From Chelonoidis abingdonii (Eukaryota; Chordata; Testudines; Testudinidae): a DNA stretch of 64,000 bases. The stretch spans positions 42,616,695-42,680,694 of the forward strand of contig NC_133774.1 in NCBI RefSeq assembly GCF_003597395.2. Direction: 5' to 3'. Made by a program: the position numbers and the translations under genes. Within the stretch, counting starts at the first letter, position 1, and every line of letters begins with the position of its first letter. Positions 35,876-46,200 of the stretch are shown one piece after another. The notes below the pieces were generated by a model that saw only the letters and a program-made list of their open reading frames with translations, was not told where the DNA came from and searched no databases.

Positions 35876-36045
35876 AGGTGTAACTCCATAACTGCAGTGA
35901 TGTGCGCTCAGTCTGAATGCCTTTATCCAAGGTCCAACAAGCAAACTGCTTTCATTTGGCCAGGTAGGTCTCTGGTGGAGGGCTTTCTGCTGCCCAACAG
36001 GACCAGTTGGACACTGGACAAGCACTCCTGCTCCTCTGCATTTAA

Positions 36046-36680
36046 CTATGCAGCAGCCAAACCATCAGATGCAGCACTGCCAGGTTCATATGCAGAAGAC
36101 TGCTGTGGTTTTGAGACAGCAGGGCCAGCCTGAATAGTAGCTGTAACGGAGCAGCCAACGAGAGGTCCAGCAGCATGCTGTACCAGTGCTGGTGCAGCCA
36201 AGCCAGCGCTATGAGGATCACCTTCACCCTGTCTGGCTTGATCTTCATGAGGACTCTGTGAATGAACAGCGCTGGAGGGAAGGTATACAAAGAACCCTGG
36301 GAGCAGAAAAGCATCCAACAGGGAGTCTCTGTTGATCCCCCAAATCGAGCAGAAAAAGTGGCATTTCCTGTTCTGCCTGGATGCAAACAGGTCCACTGGG
36401 GGAGTCCCCCACCTCCTGAAGATGATACTGGCCACTTTCAGATAGAGGGAGCACTTGTGGCGAGATGAGAAGGTTTGCTGAGGCCATCTGCCAAAGCGTT
36501 CCTGACCTCACAGAGATGTATGGCTACGAGATGGATGTCATGTTGTACACAGAAGTCCGAGAGCCTGAGGGTTTCTTGGCAAAGGACAGACAATCTGGCT
36601 CTACCTTGCTTGTTGATATAGAACATAGCTGCTGTATTGTCCGTCAGGACCTGGACCGCCCTGCTTTTTATGTGAGGTAG
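36046..36680 (-). pseudogene. DIRS RNase H domain pseudogene
   Basis: The minus strand shows FYINKQGRARLSVLCQETLR and CVQHDIHLVAIHL (about 36620-36500), then RWGTPPVDLFASRQNRKC (about 36410-36355), the conserved DIRS block that follows RNase H. A frameshift and a stop (at about 36437) lie between them. Confidence 0.75.
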
Positions 36681-37084
36681 AAAGGCTTGGCAGGCCAGGC
36701 AAACAGCTCTGAGCTCCCTGACATTGATGTGTAGGAAGCGATTGTGACTCTACTAACAATCTTGCATGCTGAGGTCGCCCAGGTGGGCTCCCCAACCCAG
36801 GTCCAAGACATCGGAAACGAAGGGAACTCCCTCCAACACCAATGCAGGATTCTACCACGTGAGTGATGACAGTAGATAATTCAGTATCTGTTGGGAATGT
36901 AGACCGATGCCAGCCATGTCTGCAGGGGCCTGAGGTAGAGCTGCGCATGCCAGACCACGCAAGTGCAGTCTGCCATGTGGCCCAACAATCACACGCACAT
37001 GTGAGCAGTGGTGAGAGAGTGGAATACAAGTACGGTCCATACAGCTCAAAGAACCTCCAGTTACAGGTAAGTAACCTCCTCTTA

Positions 37085-37432
37085 TTACGATTTAAGAATT
37101 GCCCAGGCATCAAGGCCTTTTAGAAAAGATACGACAAAGAGTTTTGGCCCCATTGCAAGAAAAATCAACACCCGTAATTGCAGTCTGGTCATTGAATAAA
37201 ATTTTCTGCCAAACAAGTCCAGTCTCTTGGCATCTTTATTTTTCAGTATGCCACTGACTTGGCCCTGCCTGTCCCTTTCATTAACAGCAGATGAGACCAG
37301 TGACACCACCAGAGGGTATGTGTACAAATATTCAAACCCTTTTGCAGGGATGTAGTACTTCTTTTCCACCTTCTTAGAAGTAGGTGGAATTGAAAAGGGG
37401 GTCTACCACACCGATTTGGCAATCTGAAGGAC
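37085..37432 (-). pseudogene. DIRS ORF1 (gag-like) fragment
   Basis: An open stretch gives KKYYIPAKGFEYLYTYP, VVSLVSSAVNERDRQGQ and NKDAKRLDLFGRKFYS, a block I recognise from ORF1 of turtle DIRS copies. ORF1 is thought to encode the structural nucleic-acid-binding protein. Just 5' of it (about 37390-37430), in another frame, PFSIPPTSKKVE continues the similarity. Confidence 0.65.
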
Positions 37433-37455
37433 CCCTGGGTGGAGTGGCAGTGTAC

Positions 37456-39132
37456 AGGGTATGGAGCCATCCGTGTAAATGACTGAAAGATGCTCCAAGG
37501 ACCAGCTTGCCCCCATTCTGCCCAAGCAGCAGAGGTGGAGGCAGTTAAAGCTGTCCTAGCTTATGAATCTTGGGACACTTCTGTTACTATTTATACTGAC
37601 TCTGACTGGACAGCCAGAGCAATCACTGTGTGGCTCCCCCTTTGGCTGAATAGAGAAATGGTAACCACAGATGGGCGCTCCATTTCTCATTCAGACAAAT
37701 GGAGACAAATTGCAAATCTGGACAAGGAATGAACTGGAGACAGCTGGGTGACACACCAAGGGGCTTCAGAAAAATCATCAGAAGAAGCACACTGGAACAA
37801 TAAAGCTGATGCCTTAGCCAAAGCTGCTGCTGCTACTAGTAACCACACTAGAGAGACAGACCAATTAGAACAAATAGAGGCAGTAACTACCCAGGGAAAA
37901 GCTTTAGGCAAAGGAATAGATACCTTGGATTTAAGTACCCTTGAAGATGGGGGATACAAAAAACAGTCCTTAGCCAAGACAGGGAAAGATCCCACAGGCA
38001 AATACAGGATTGAACAGGCTGGAGATGTCTGGTGGGCTGTGGATGCATATGATCAAAGGCACTGGATAGTCCCCAGCCAGGTGTGGGGGGACCTGATTCA
38101 GTTTGTGTATGAGCAAGGGCATAGAGGAAAACAGGATACTTTAAATAGGATTAAAGATACAGAGTGGTGGCCGGGCATGAAAGTGGATATAGATCAGTGG
38201 TGTGATAATTCCCTGCAGTGTGCCATGGTTAATGCTGATCACTAGGTTCAAAAAAATGCATTGGGGCACCAAAGCGTCCCTGGTCCCAGATTCAGATAGG
38301 TTTCATAGGCCCTTTAGCCACCAGCAGTAGAGGGAATAAATACTGCCTGGTAATAGTAGATTCTTTCTCCAAATGGGTCAAAGCCATCCCTACTAAAACC
38401 AACACTTCCTCTTTAACATGGTTTTCTCAAGAATGGGACTTCCCAGAGTAATTGATTCAGATTTGGGATTCCATTTTGTGGGAGATGTTATGCAAGATCT
38501 ATGTAAAGCTTTAGGCATTAAGCAATGTTTCTACATAGCTGGACACCCTGAGTCCTCTGGACAAGTTGAATGAAGCAATCACATACTAAAGGAAGCTCTG
38601 AGAAAACAAGCTCAGGGAGGGATTGGGATGAAAAGCTAACAACCGTTTTAATAGCTCTGAGAGGCTCTGAGGTGATACATGGGTACATTCCCTTTGAAGT
38701 TATGACTGGAAGACAAATGCACATGCCTGAAAGTTGGTGGTTGGGAGTGGAACTGCGTAGTGCCTGGGAAGGAAAGATGGTAACAGATGAATGGGTACAA
38801 ACCATAAGAGAGGTGATAGCTGCTTTACACAAGTGAGTGGCAGCACAACTAGGCATAGTATAGCAAACTACAGGCACAAAACTAGGCTGGGGGAAACTTC
38901 CTTTGATATGGGAATTAGGCAGCTAGTAATGTACAGAAGGTTTTCAGTGAAGGACAATTCTTTGACACACAGCTGGGATAGGCCCTGCTTTATTGTGAAT
39001 TGGGCCAGCCCCAGCGTTTATCAGGTAGAAATCCTGAATGGAAAAAATGGGAAACTGTGGCAGAAATGGTTTCCTTCGTCACAGCTCAAAAAGTGGAAGG
39101 GTAAACCACAGGCCCCTCAAGGAATAGTATAG
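37456..39132 (+). pseudogene. Endogenous retrovirus pol, RNase H C-terminal half and integrase
   Basis: Plus-strand frames show the RNase H catalytic Glu in AQAAEVEAV (about 37517-37543) and Asp in IYTDSDW (about 37590-37610). The integrase zinc-finger region follows (EQGHRGKQDT, about 38110-38140, then a Cys pair in WCDNSLQC), with the first His replaced. Core blocks VIVDSFSKW (about 38350-38378), IDSDLGFHF (about 38453-38480) and SSGQVE (about 38557-38574) mark the DDE fold; the first Asp is elsewhere and reads Gly. A C-terminal strand-rich domain lies at about 38900-39115. Stops at 38243 and 38575 and several frameshifts inactivate it. The class looks gammaretrovirus- or epsilon-like by motif style, but this is not certain. 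Confidence 0.75.
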
Positions 39133-39399
39133 CTGTCTTTTTCATCCTGACAGCCAACCTTCTTAGCTAGCAAGAAGGAACAGTTTGGGGTCATTGGAAA
39201 ATACGTGTCAGGTGGGCTTGTCAGTGCCTACCCTGATGTTGAGGTAGGAGAAGGCCAGAGAAGTCCTTGAATTATGATGGCCACCCTCATGTAGGTCACT
39301 GCTTCATGTTCACCCTGCAATATTGGTCTCAGATTGTCCCAGTATTCATGGGGGGGGGAGTGTGTTTTGTCTTCTCTGTCCCCTCACAGGTCCCCAAAC

Positions 39400-41366
39400 A
39401 TGAGTCATGACATCCCCCTGTGCACCAGCACCCTGCTGTTCATAAGTGTCTGGAGTCTGATGCTGTCAAGGCCCTATGCTGAACTTGTGATCCCTCTGAA
39501 CCTCAGAAGTGCTTGCCAGCTGGTCCAGGAAGTAAAATTGCTGTGCCACATGCATGGATTCTATGGGAATGGGAGCAAACCCCTGGCCATTCAGCATCAC
39601 TACCAGTTCTATGCTAATGGCAACTCCTTGGGTTGCCCCTGGGAAAGCATTGCCAGTTGCACGCAGAGTGCCACTGGGGAGTCACTCAAGTTTTGTTACG
39701 AAACTAAGACCACACCAGACTCCATCCCATTATAGTGTAAGCCATTGTGGTCTCGAAAGGGTTGTACACCACCAAATACAACCAGTGACATCCTCCCAGG
39801 TGACAGAAGGTGCTGGGTAGTCCTGGTTTCCTCCACTGTTTGGGGAGCAACCGTGCCCCTATGTGTCATCACTATTGTTGGAACCTAGACACTTCCATTA
39901 CCCGGAGATGAACTGCAGCTGTCTCTGATCACACCAGCAGGCATGAATATCACCTGGTTCCTCATAAACTGGAAACCACTGGACTTTAGGTGAACATGAG
40001 CTGATTCAGCAAGGTCCCACAGCCTGGTTCCATAAGGGTTGGGATGTGTGGGTAAGAATGTGGCAAGGGGCCGACCATGTAAAAAGGGAATTAAGTGATT
40101 GGATTGCACCTGTAAGATCAGGAATCTCATTAGTTGATGCCACAAACATAGAAGTTCTGGCTAATAAACTATCATATGCCACCAACAATATATGAAAAAT
40201 GGGAACCTCATTAAAAGCACTTTGAAACAGTTGAGGAAGAGCAAGCAGTTAATAAGTAAGGTATTTCCTGGGTGAGAGAGACCATATAAAAACATGAAGA
40301 GTTAATAATGTTTGGTGTACAGTCCCTCCAGAATAATGTCTCACTGACCTCAGCATGTGAGCAAGCTCAGGATCTCACCCAGAAAGTAATCATGGGATTG
40401 ATTCGGTAAGCCACAGCAGGACAAATTCCTATGGAGGCAACCAACTTGATTCGGCCCCATGTAATGGAGGAAGAATTAGTCCTCCAGCCCTGGTGCAGAC
40501 TAGTTAACGCTCCGTACAGTCACCACCAGCAATGCTTGCAGTTATCCCTGATAACTGTGACAGGCAAAGAAATTAGAGTAATCCACCCAGTAGTCCCACT
40601 GGAATTACAGAATAATGCTAACTCAGTAATGTACTCCAGAGATCCTAACATTGGGCCTGGCAGAAAGATAGTGTGTGGAACACAGTACACGTAAAAGGGT
40701 GTAGGAGAAAAAAGAAGGTTTGGGCTATATCTGTGAAGACCTAGCATAGGAGGAACATGCTGAATGCTTCTTCCCAAAATCTTGAGACTTATTCCAATGT
40801 TCTTTCTATGTTATCCAGGAAGAGCGGGGGGGGTCTGTTATTGTCTATGCTGGTAAAGCGTGTGTGTGTGTGTGTGTGTGTGTGTGAGAGAATGAGATGT
40901 AATATTGTACTGATTAAAGGACATTGGATTCAACCCATGATGCCTTACATTAATCGCTGTTTCTGTAATGTAATCACCATTGTTAGTTGTGATATTACGT
41001 TTACTGTGCCCATATGGACTGAACAACATTTGAATGCCTATCCTGAGCTCTACAAGGAGGTTCCCCCTATTTCACTGGGCTTGAGTCTCACTGCCATTAA
41101 GGGACTATTAACTCAGCTCTGCTTACAAGCTGAGTTGCAAAGGGGGAGAATGGCAAACTTGAGTTTCAACACTCTCTAGGCTAGCAGCTACAGTTAAAAA
41201 CACAGGCCATTACTCCTGATAGGAGACTTTGCTTGGGTGGAGCCTCAGTGCAACAGGTCTTTTAAATATCATGCGTCACCCCATGGTGGTGGTCATCGGT
41301 TTCCAGATTATACTAGCAATTGGTCTCGTTCTACTGGTTTGCAGGATCCAGCGACTGATGCGGTAG
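39400..41366 (+). pseudogene. Endogenous retrovirus env, decayed
   Basis: Downstream of pol, an ATG at 39400 starts an open stretch to 39735 with a hydrophobic signal-like segment (about residues 8-20). A pyrimidine tract ending CCCCTCACAG (39381-39390) just before it could be the env splice acceptor. Later open pieces at 40431-40694 and 40757-41179 are in other frames, the latter with a TG repeat inside. At the end, 41283-41366 encodes a hydrophobic run of about 20 residues then Arg-rich residues and a stop, as in a transmembrane envelope anchor and short tail. Surface receptor regions cannot be assigned. Not functional. Confidence 0.55.
40861..40886 (+). repeat. TG dinucleotide microsatellite (13 units) in decayed env
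   Basis: Uninterrupted TG repeat, followed by GAGAGA. A shorter TG run occurs near 41446-41460. Confidence 0.95.
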
Positions 41367-41462
41367 CTGCGATGGACTGAAGCTCAAACCTGGTACCACG
41401 GAGTAAGGATGTGATGGGGACACTCAGTGCAAGGATCCCATCAATATGTGTGTGTGTGTGCC

Positions 41463-42340
41463 GGGGGTGGAGGGGGGAGACTTGTTACCTGTCAACCCTG
41501 TGTTCTTGGGGAACCACGGCTCAGTTCCCGCCTGTCTGACTAACGAAGTACACTCCGCCCCCACCAGACACTGCTTGAAGCAAAACTGATCAGAAGAAAG
41601 ACTTACAAAAAGCAATGAAAAGGCAGTTGGAGACACACCTAAACCCCTCTGGACAAGGGTGACAGGATTAAAGAAACTCCTCTAGCCTCATTTTCATCAA
41701 AGATGGGACAGGGAGGCATCTCCCTTAGCGTACAGAATGGCGAACAGAGATTCCAAGGCAAGAACCGCACTGAACTCTGGGACCAGAAAAGCAGGAAAGC
41801 TCTGCATGATGGGGGACCTCTGCTCCAGATGTTAATGAACCCACATCTGCACACATCCAGCTCAGTAGTTATCAGACCAATTCTAGTAATAAATCCTTTA
41901 TTGGGATCCAAAATACTGAAGCTGCCTAACTGCATTGTGAGCTCCCTCTAAGGAACACCACCCATAGCCAGGAATGATCAGCTCCTATTGTCTACCCTGA
42001 ACAAAACAACTTTGGTATACTCCTGGGAGCCATCAGTTTACCCAGAAACAAATCTAGTGCTCGCCCTTGAACCACTGTTCTTTCCCCACCAAAAAACCCC
42101 TACCCCTGCTCAAGTAAGCGTTTTGATGACTGGATCCAGAATCTGCATCACTTCCATTGGAAAGTCATCTTCTCCTGACTGATAGTGCTGGGGGCTCAGC
42201 CTGTCTCCAGCACTCCGGACCCTCAGCTGCCTCCTCCACCTGGGAACACCGACCAGTTCAAGCTTCACAGAGTGGAGAAAACCCAACTCTCTCTCTCTCT
42301 CTCTCTTTCTTTTTTCTACTCTGGTAATAGCTTTCTAACT
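41463..42340 (+). repeat. Retroviral polypurine tract and probable 3' LTR
   Basis: A purine run GGGGGTGGAGGGGGGAG (41463-41479) precedes TGTTACC at 41483, where U3 would begin. An AATAAA signal lies at 41888-41893. The right limit is unclear; the stretch up to a CT repeat (42286-42307) has no other assignment. No matching 5' LTR was found in the window. Confidence 0.5.
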
Positions 42341-42352
42341 CTGACTTGTGTG

Positions 42353-42724
42353 CAGGGCCATCTCTAGCTATTCTGGGTGCTATGCAGCCCCCCTGTGGGA
42401 GGGGTGGGGGGTGGCTGGCTTGGAGGTCAGTGGGGAACCACCCCCCCAGCACTCAATGGTGGCGTGGCTGAGGCCGGGTCCCTGCACTTCCTGCCACCGG
42501 TGAGTGCAGGCCCAGCCCTGCTGCAGTCCTCAGGGGTGGGAAGGGGCAGGGATGGGGTGGAGCAGGGGTGGGAAGGGGCAGAGCAGGGGTGGGGAGCCTG
42601 GGGAAGATGTGGGGCAGGGGCTGAAGCAGTACACAGCTGTGCAGGGCACCCGGAAATTTGGTGCCCCAAGTTTCCTGGTGCCTTACGTAGCCGTGTACTT
42701 TGCGTATAGGTAAGGATGGCCCTG
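42353..42724. mobile_element. hAT-like non-autonomous transposon, perfect 8-bp TSD
   Basis: CTTGTGTG flanks it at 42345-42352 and 42725-42732. The termini are CAGGGCCATCTCTAG and the complement of CAGGGCCATCCTTA. The interior is G-rich and contains repeated GGGGTGG-type units but no gene. Confidence 0.93.
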
Positions 42725-42732
42725 CTTGTGTG

Positions 42733-43591
42733 ATCAGGTATAATTTTCTAATCCTGATTTTTGTAATCAAATTTAAGTTAGATTTAATATTGTAACTGGT
42801 TTGTTTCCTTAGCTCTCCTTATATGGTTATTATCTAGCAAAAAATAACTTTTATAGTTAAGCTGGTTGCTTCTTCCTCCACCTTGTGTTTTTGGCTTCCC
42901 CATTTGCTCTGCAGCAACGCTCCTCTTACTTAAGCTAAAGATCCCAAAAATCCTGTGGGGTTTGCTCATCAAGTGCGTTACTACCAGAAGAATTGTAACA
43001 TGAAAGTGGAGAGAGGGACATGCTGAACCTGTGGTATAGGAAGGTGGCAGCTTGGAAGTGCTGCTGACCCAGGCTGCTGAGTCCAGGGACATATAAGGGG
43101 GTCAGCTTGGGAGTGCTGATTGACCTGGTCCACTCAGATGAGAGTGTGTGTGAGAGAGACAGCGAGAGAGAGAGAGATTCTGGGTCAGGAGGAACCCAGC
43201 CCTGGGGAACCTAGGTCCTGTAGGATAGCTCCACTGGGAGGGGACTTGCAGAAGGGAGAAGTAGAACTCCGTATGAAAATACAAGTGACACAAGCAGTCT
43301 ATTGATAAATTAGAGAAACACCCTCCTCCCCCACCAAAAAGTAACCCTAATAAATGAGCGTACCCTAAAGTAATGGGAAAATCTGGTAACAAGAGAGATA
43401 GGGAAAGAAAGAATCCTTGGGATGTTTTTGCCCCTCACTTTTATAGTCCAGTCAGCCTTCGATATGCATTTTCCTGAGGGCTACCCCTAGATAAATTTCC
43501 TTCCCACTCTATGGATGGAGACATTAAGTCCTGTAGTGAAAGAGGTTCCATGTTGTTTGTTAAAATGTAAATTGATCTGTTCCTGCCTCTG
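42733..43591. other. Nothing recognised apart from a GA-rich run
   Basis: A GAGA-rich simple stretch lies at about 43141-43178. No gene recognised. Confidence 0.5.
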
Positions 43592-43599
43592 TCCACTTG

Positions 43600-43949
43600 C
43601 AGGGCAGCCCAGAGGATTCAAGGGGTCTGGGGTCTTCGGCACTGGTGGGCCCCACCGCCAAAGACTCGGCACTTCGGCGGTGGGTCCTGGGGCAGAAGGA
43701 CCTCCCCGCCATGAGTCTTTGGGGCACTTCAGCAGTGGGTCCCAGAGCAGAAGGACACCCTGCCACCGAATTGCTGCCGAAGACCCAGAGCAGAAGCAGC
43801 TCCAGGGGCCCGGGCCCTGCAAGAGTTTTCCAGGGCCCCTGGAGCATATGAAGGACCCCGATCCAGGGGCCATGAAAAACTTGTGGGGGCCCCTGCGGGG
43901 ACCGGGGCAAATTGCCCCACTTTCTCCCCCCCTCCTTTGGGCAGGCCTG
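43600..43949. mobile_element. hAT-like non-autonomous transposon, 350 bp, perfect 8-bp TSD
   Basis: TCCACTTG flanks it (43592-43599 and 43950-43957). The termini are CAGGGCAGCCCAGAG and the complement of CAGGCCTGCCCAAAG. The interior contains internal inverted segments such as CAGGGGCCCGGGCCCTGC. Overlapping open frames on both strands are GC-driven. Confidence 0.92.
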
Positions 43950-43979
43950 TCCACTTGACTAGTGACTGCCAATCAACTT

Positions 43980-44230
43980 TGATGATACCGGGCTAGAGGC
44001 ATCAACTTGTCTTTTGTCTTGGGGAATAGTTTTATCCTCTTCTCAGTCTTGTCTGGTAAACACACTTCATTCATAATTTCAGTTTACATTAATAACTTTA
44101 CATATAATGTTGCTACATGTATTTTACCATGATTTTATTAACCAGTGAGTTATTTGTTTTCAAATGATACCTCACAAGGCACATTTTATACCAAGATTAT
44201 TACAATAGCTGTAGGGTGTGTATATGGGCT
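43980..44230 (-). repeat. LTR-like tail, tentative
   Basis: ATGATACCTCACAAGGCACA (about 44165) resembles the CACCCCACAAGGCATACTTT block of the LTR-like repeat at 17.7-18.9 kb. The copy is short and diverged. Confidence 0.3.
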
Positions 44231-44289
44231 GCATTTGGTCACAAAGAGGAACTATATTCCTCCACATCATTGCTGACTTACTCCTCCTC

Positions 44290-45700
44290 ATTGGCACCAA
44301 GCAGTGATCCCTCTTCTTTACCCTCAGAGTAACCCTAAAGAGTGTAAAAGGGGAAGGGTCCTCTTTCAGAGCCCCACCCCAGATGGAGTGGGAGTGGCAC
44401 TGGGATGGTCAACCTCAACCAAGCTAGTACCCATTTGGCACACCACCCTGGACATACTGGCCTTATTGGAGACTTTCATGTCACATATCCATGTCATATA
44501 TTAGGAAGAGAAGAGCTCATTCCCCAGTGGCCCTGTTAGCCAGGCTGCCCACACTGGAACTGGATGTGGGTCCCCAGGAGTGAGAAATTTTGGAAGAGAT
44601 ACAACTACTCCACATCACCAGACAAGGCAGTGACACCAGCCCCGACACAAGCAACCGACTACTTTAAAGCTTTCCAACACCTACTGTCTGTCTCACAAAG
44701 ACCCTGGACATTCAGACTACACCTGTAAAAGTTAAGTCTCTCAAACTTTTCAGTATTTTTAGCACTATGACACCAACAAGAACAGCCCTCGTGATTAATT
44801 AAGAGATCCTAAACCTGGCTAAATCGTTATGACAAAACCTGGACACACTTCCTCCCACAGAAAAACTGGAGTCCAATAAAGGCACTCTTAAGGACAAAGA
44901 GCCTAAGAAGCAAGGTTGATAGTCATGACCATCAGAAGGAGCTTCAAACATGAGACATACCATGTGAAGGACAAGATACAATGGAGAACTTGCACTTTGA
45001 GGGAACGGAGATCTTCAGCCAGAGACCAAAGTGCTCCATTTCCTCAAGGATTTAAGGTCTCTGGGGATCTATACACCTGCTCCCAATAGTGAGTCATACA
45101 AGTACTAGACCCAAAAAATGCAGAGGATCTCATCCAATGCCTGGGGCTGATAGCTAGATTACCACCAAATAAAGAAGCATATGTACTCTAGGGGGTGCCA
45201 GTTCTTCTTGACCAACCTCACACCATCTCACAGGCAACAGATTTGACAGGAGCATTGAGAATCATTCTGGAGCCAATCCGGAGCTTGCCCTCACCTTCGG
45301 GAACCACCTTGCCCTATTCCACCAGACCTGGGTGATTATCACGGCTGACAAATGGGCATTTAAACATCATTGCCCAAGGCTACCCTAGGCATTGCCACAC
45401 CACTCGCCCTACTCACCCCTCTTCCTTGTCTCTCTTCAGGAATTCTTCCTGTGAGAGACTGTTACAAACAGAAGCGGCCTCATTGTTTTAGCTAGAAGCT
45501 GTAGAAGAGGTACCACAGGAGGATGGGGGAAGAAACTTCTATTCCTGATATTTCCTTATCCTGAAGAAGAAGAAAAGGTGTCTTTCCCCTACCCTAGCTC
45601 TGGGGAAATGGAACAAATATATTTTGCTGAATCAGTAACATTTACCTCCATTGTTCCATCACTTCAGGCTAAACACTGGTTTGTGGCTTTTGACGTAGCT
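44290..45700 (+). mobile_element. DIRS retrotransposon fragment (ORF1 to RT start)
   Basis: Plus-strand pieces include NLHFEGTEIFS (about 44980-45015) from late ORF1, a LALFHQTWVIITADKWAF block (about 45310-45365) that precedes RT in DIRS, and AVEEVPQEDGGRNFYS (about 45490-45540), the start of the RT. A stop follows within the YFLI motif and the copy ends near 45700 without palm or recombinase. Many stops are present. It has the same orientation as the copy at 46.2-49.4 kb. Confidence 0.65.
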
Positions 45701-46200
45701 ATGTAGATGTATGCATCCTGCAGAATGGCTTGCCCCTAAGCCACCCTGATACAAGATTTTGGGGCTAAGCCACCCTAACTACAAAGGATTTCAATATAAA
45801 AGGCAGCAGAAAACTGCCAGGAAGGGGATATGGTTGAGTGAAATAGTTAGGAGACTCCACAGAGCTGAAACTGATGAAAGACTTTGTGTTTGTTTTGGAA
45901 CTTTTTTAGTTCTGTTTCTGACAAGCTCTGTTACCAGCCTGACGAAGAATGAATTACAGGAGTTTTGGCTGAGAAGCTGACTGTAAATTTTATGAGGGGC
46001 CCTGATGAAGGGGAAATAGAGGTGGGTGGCAGCCACAGTACTACACCAGCCAGCCAGCCCACAGGAAGTATATACACGATTCACAGTGTTGCCCAATCAT
46101 TACCAGTACAAAGTGCTTGGGACTTTCTATGGCTTAGGAGAGCCCTTTGGACTCTCCATAGCATAGAGAGTATAGTGACTAAGGCTCCACAGTTCTGAGT
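45701..46200. other. Nothing recognised
   Basis: Sequence between two DIRS pieces; it may contain DIRS terminal sequence toward 46200. Confidence 0.4.

Larger units (their letters stand above)
34293..37432 (-). mobile_element. DIRS retrotransposon, internally deleted, with SINE insertion
   Basis: On the minus strand the order is gag-like ORF1 (37432-37085), the polymerase tail and RNase H (about 37080-36046), then tyrosine recombinase (about 35342-34722). The left end holds the terminal sequences GTTACCTACCTTTTCGTAAC and, inverted, AGAAGGTAAGTAACC near 34583. The N-terminal RT with its catalytic box is missing between gag and RNase H, so the copy lost part of pol. A Cry-type SINE sits at 35532-35875, carrying its own hAT insertion. 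Stops occur throughout. Confidence 0.8.
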
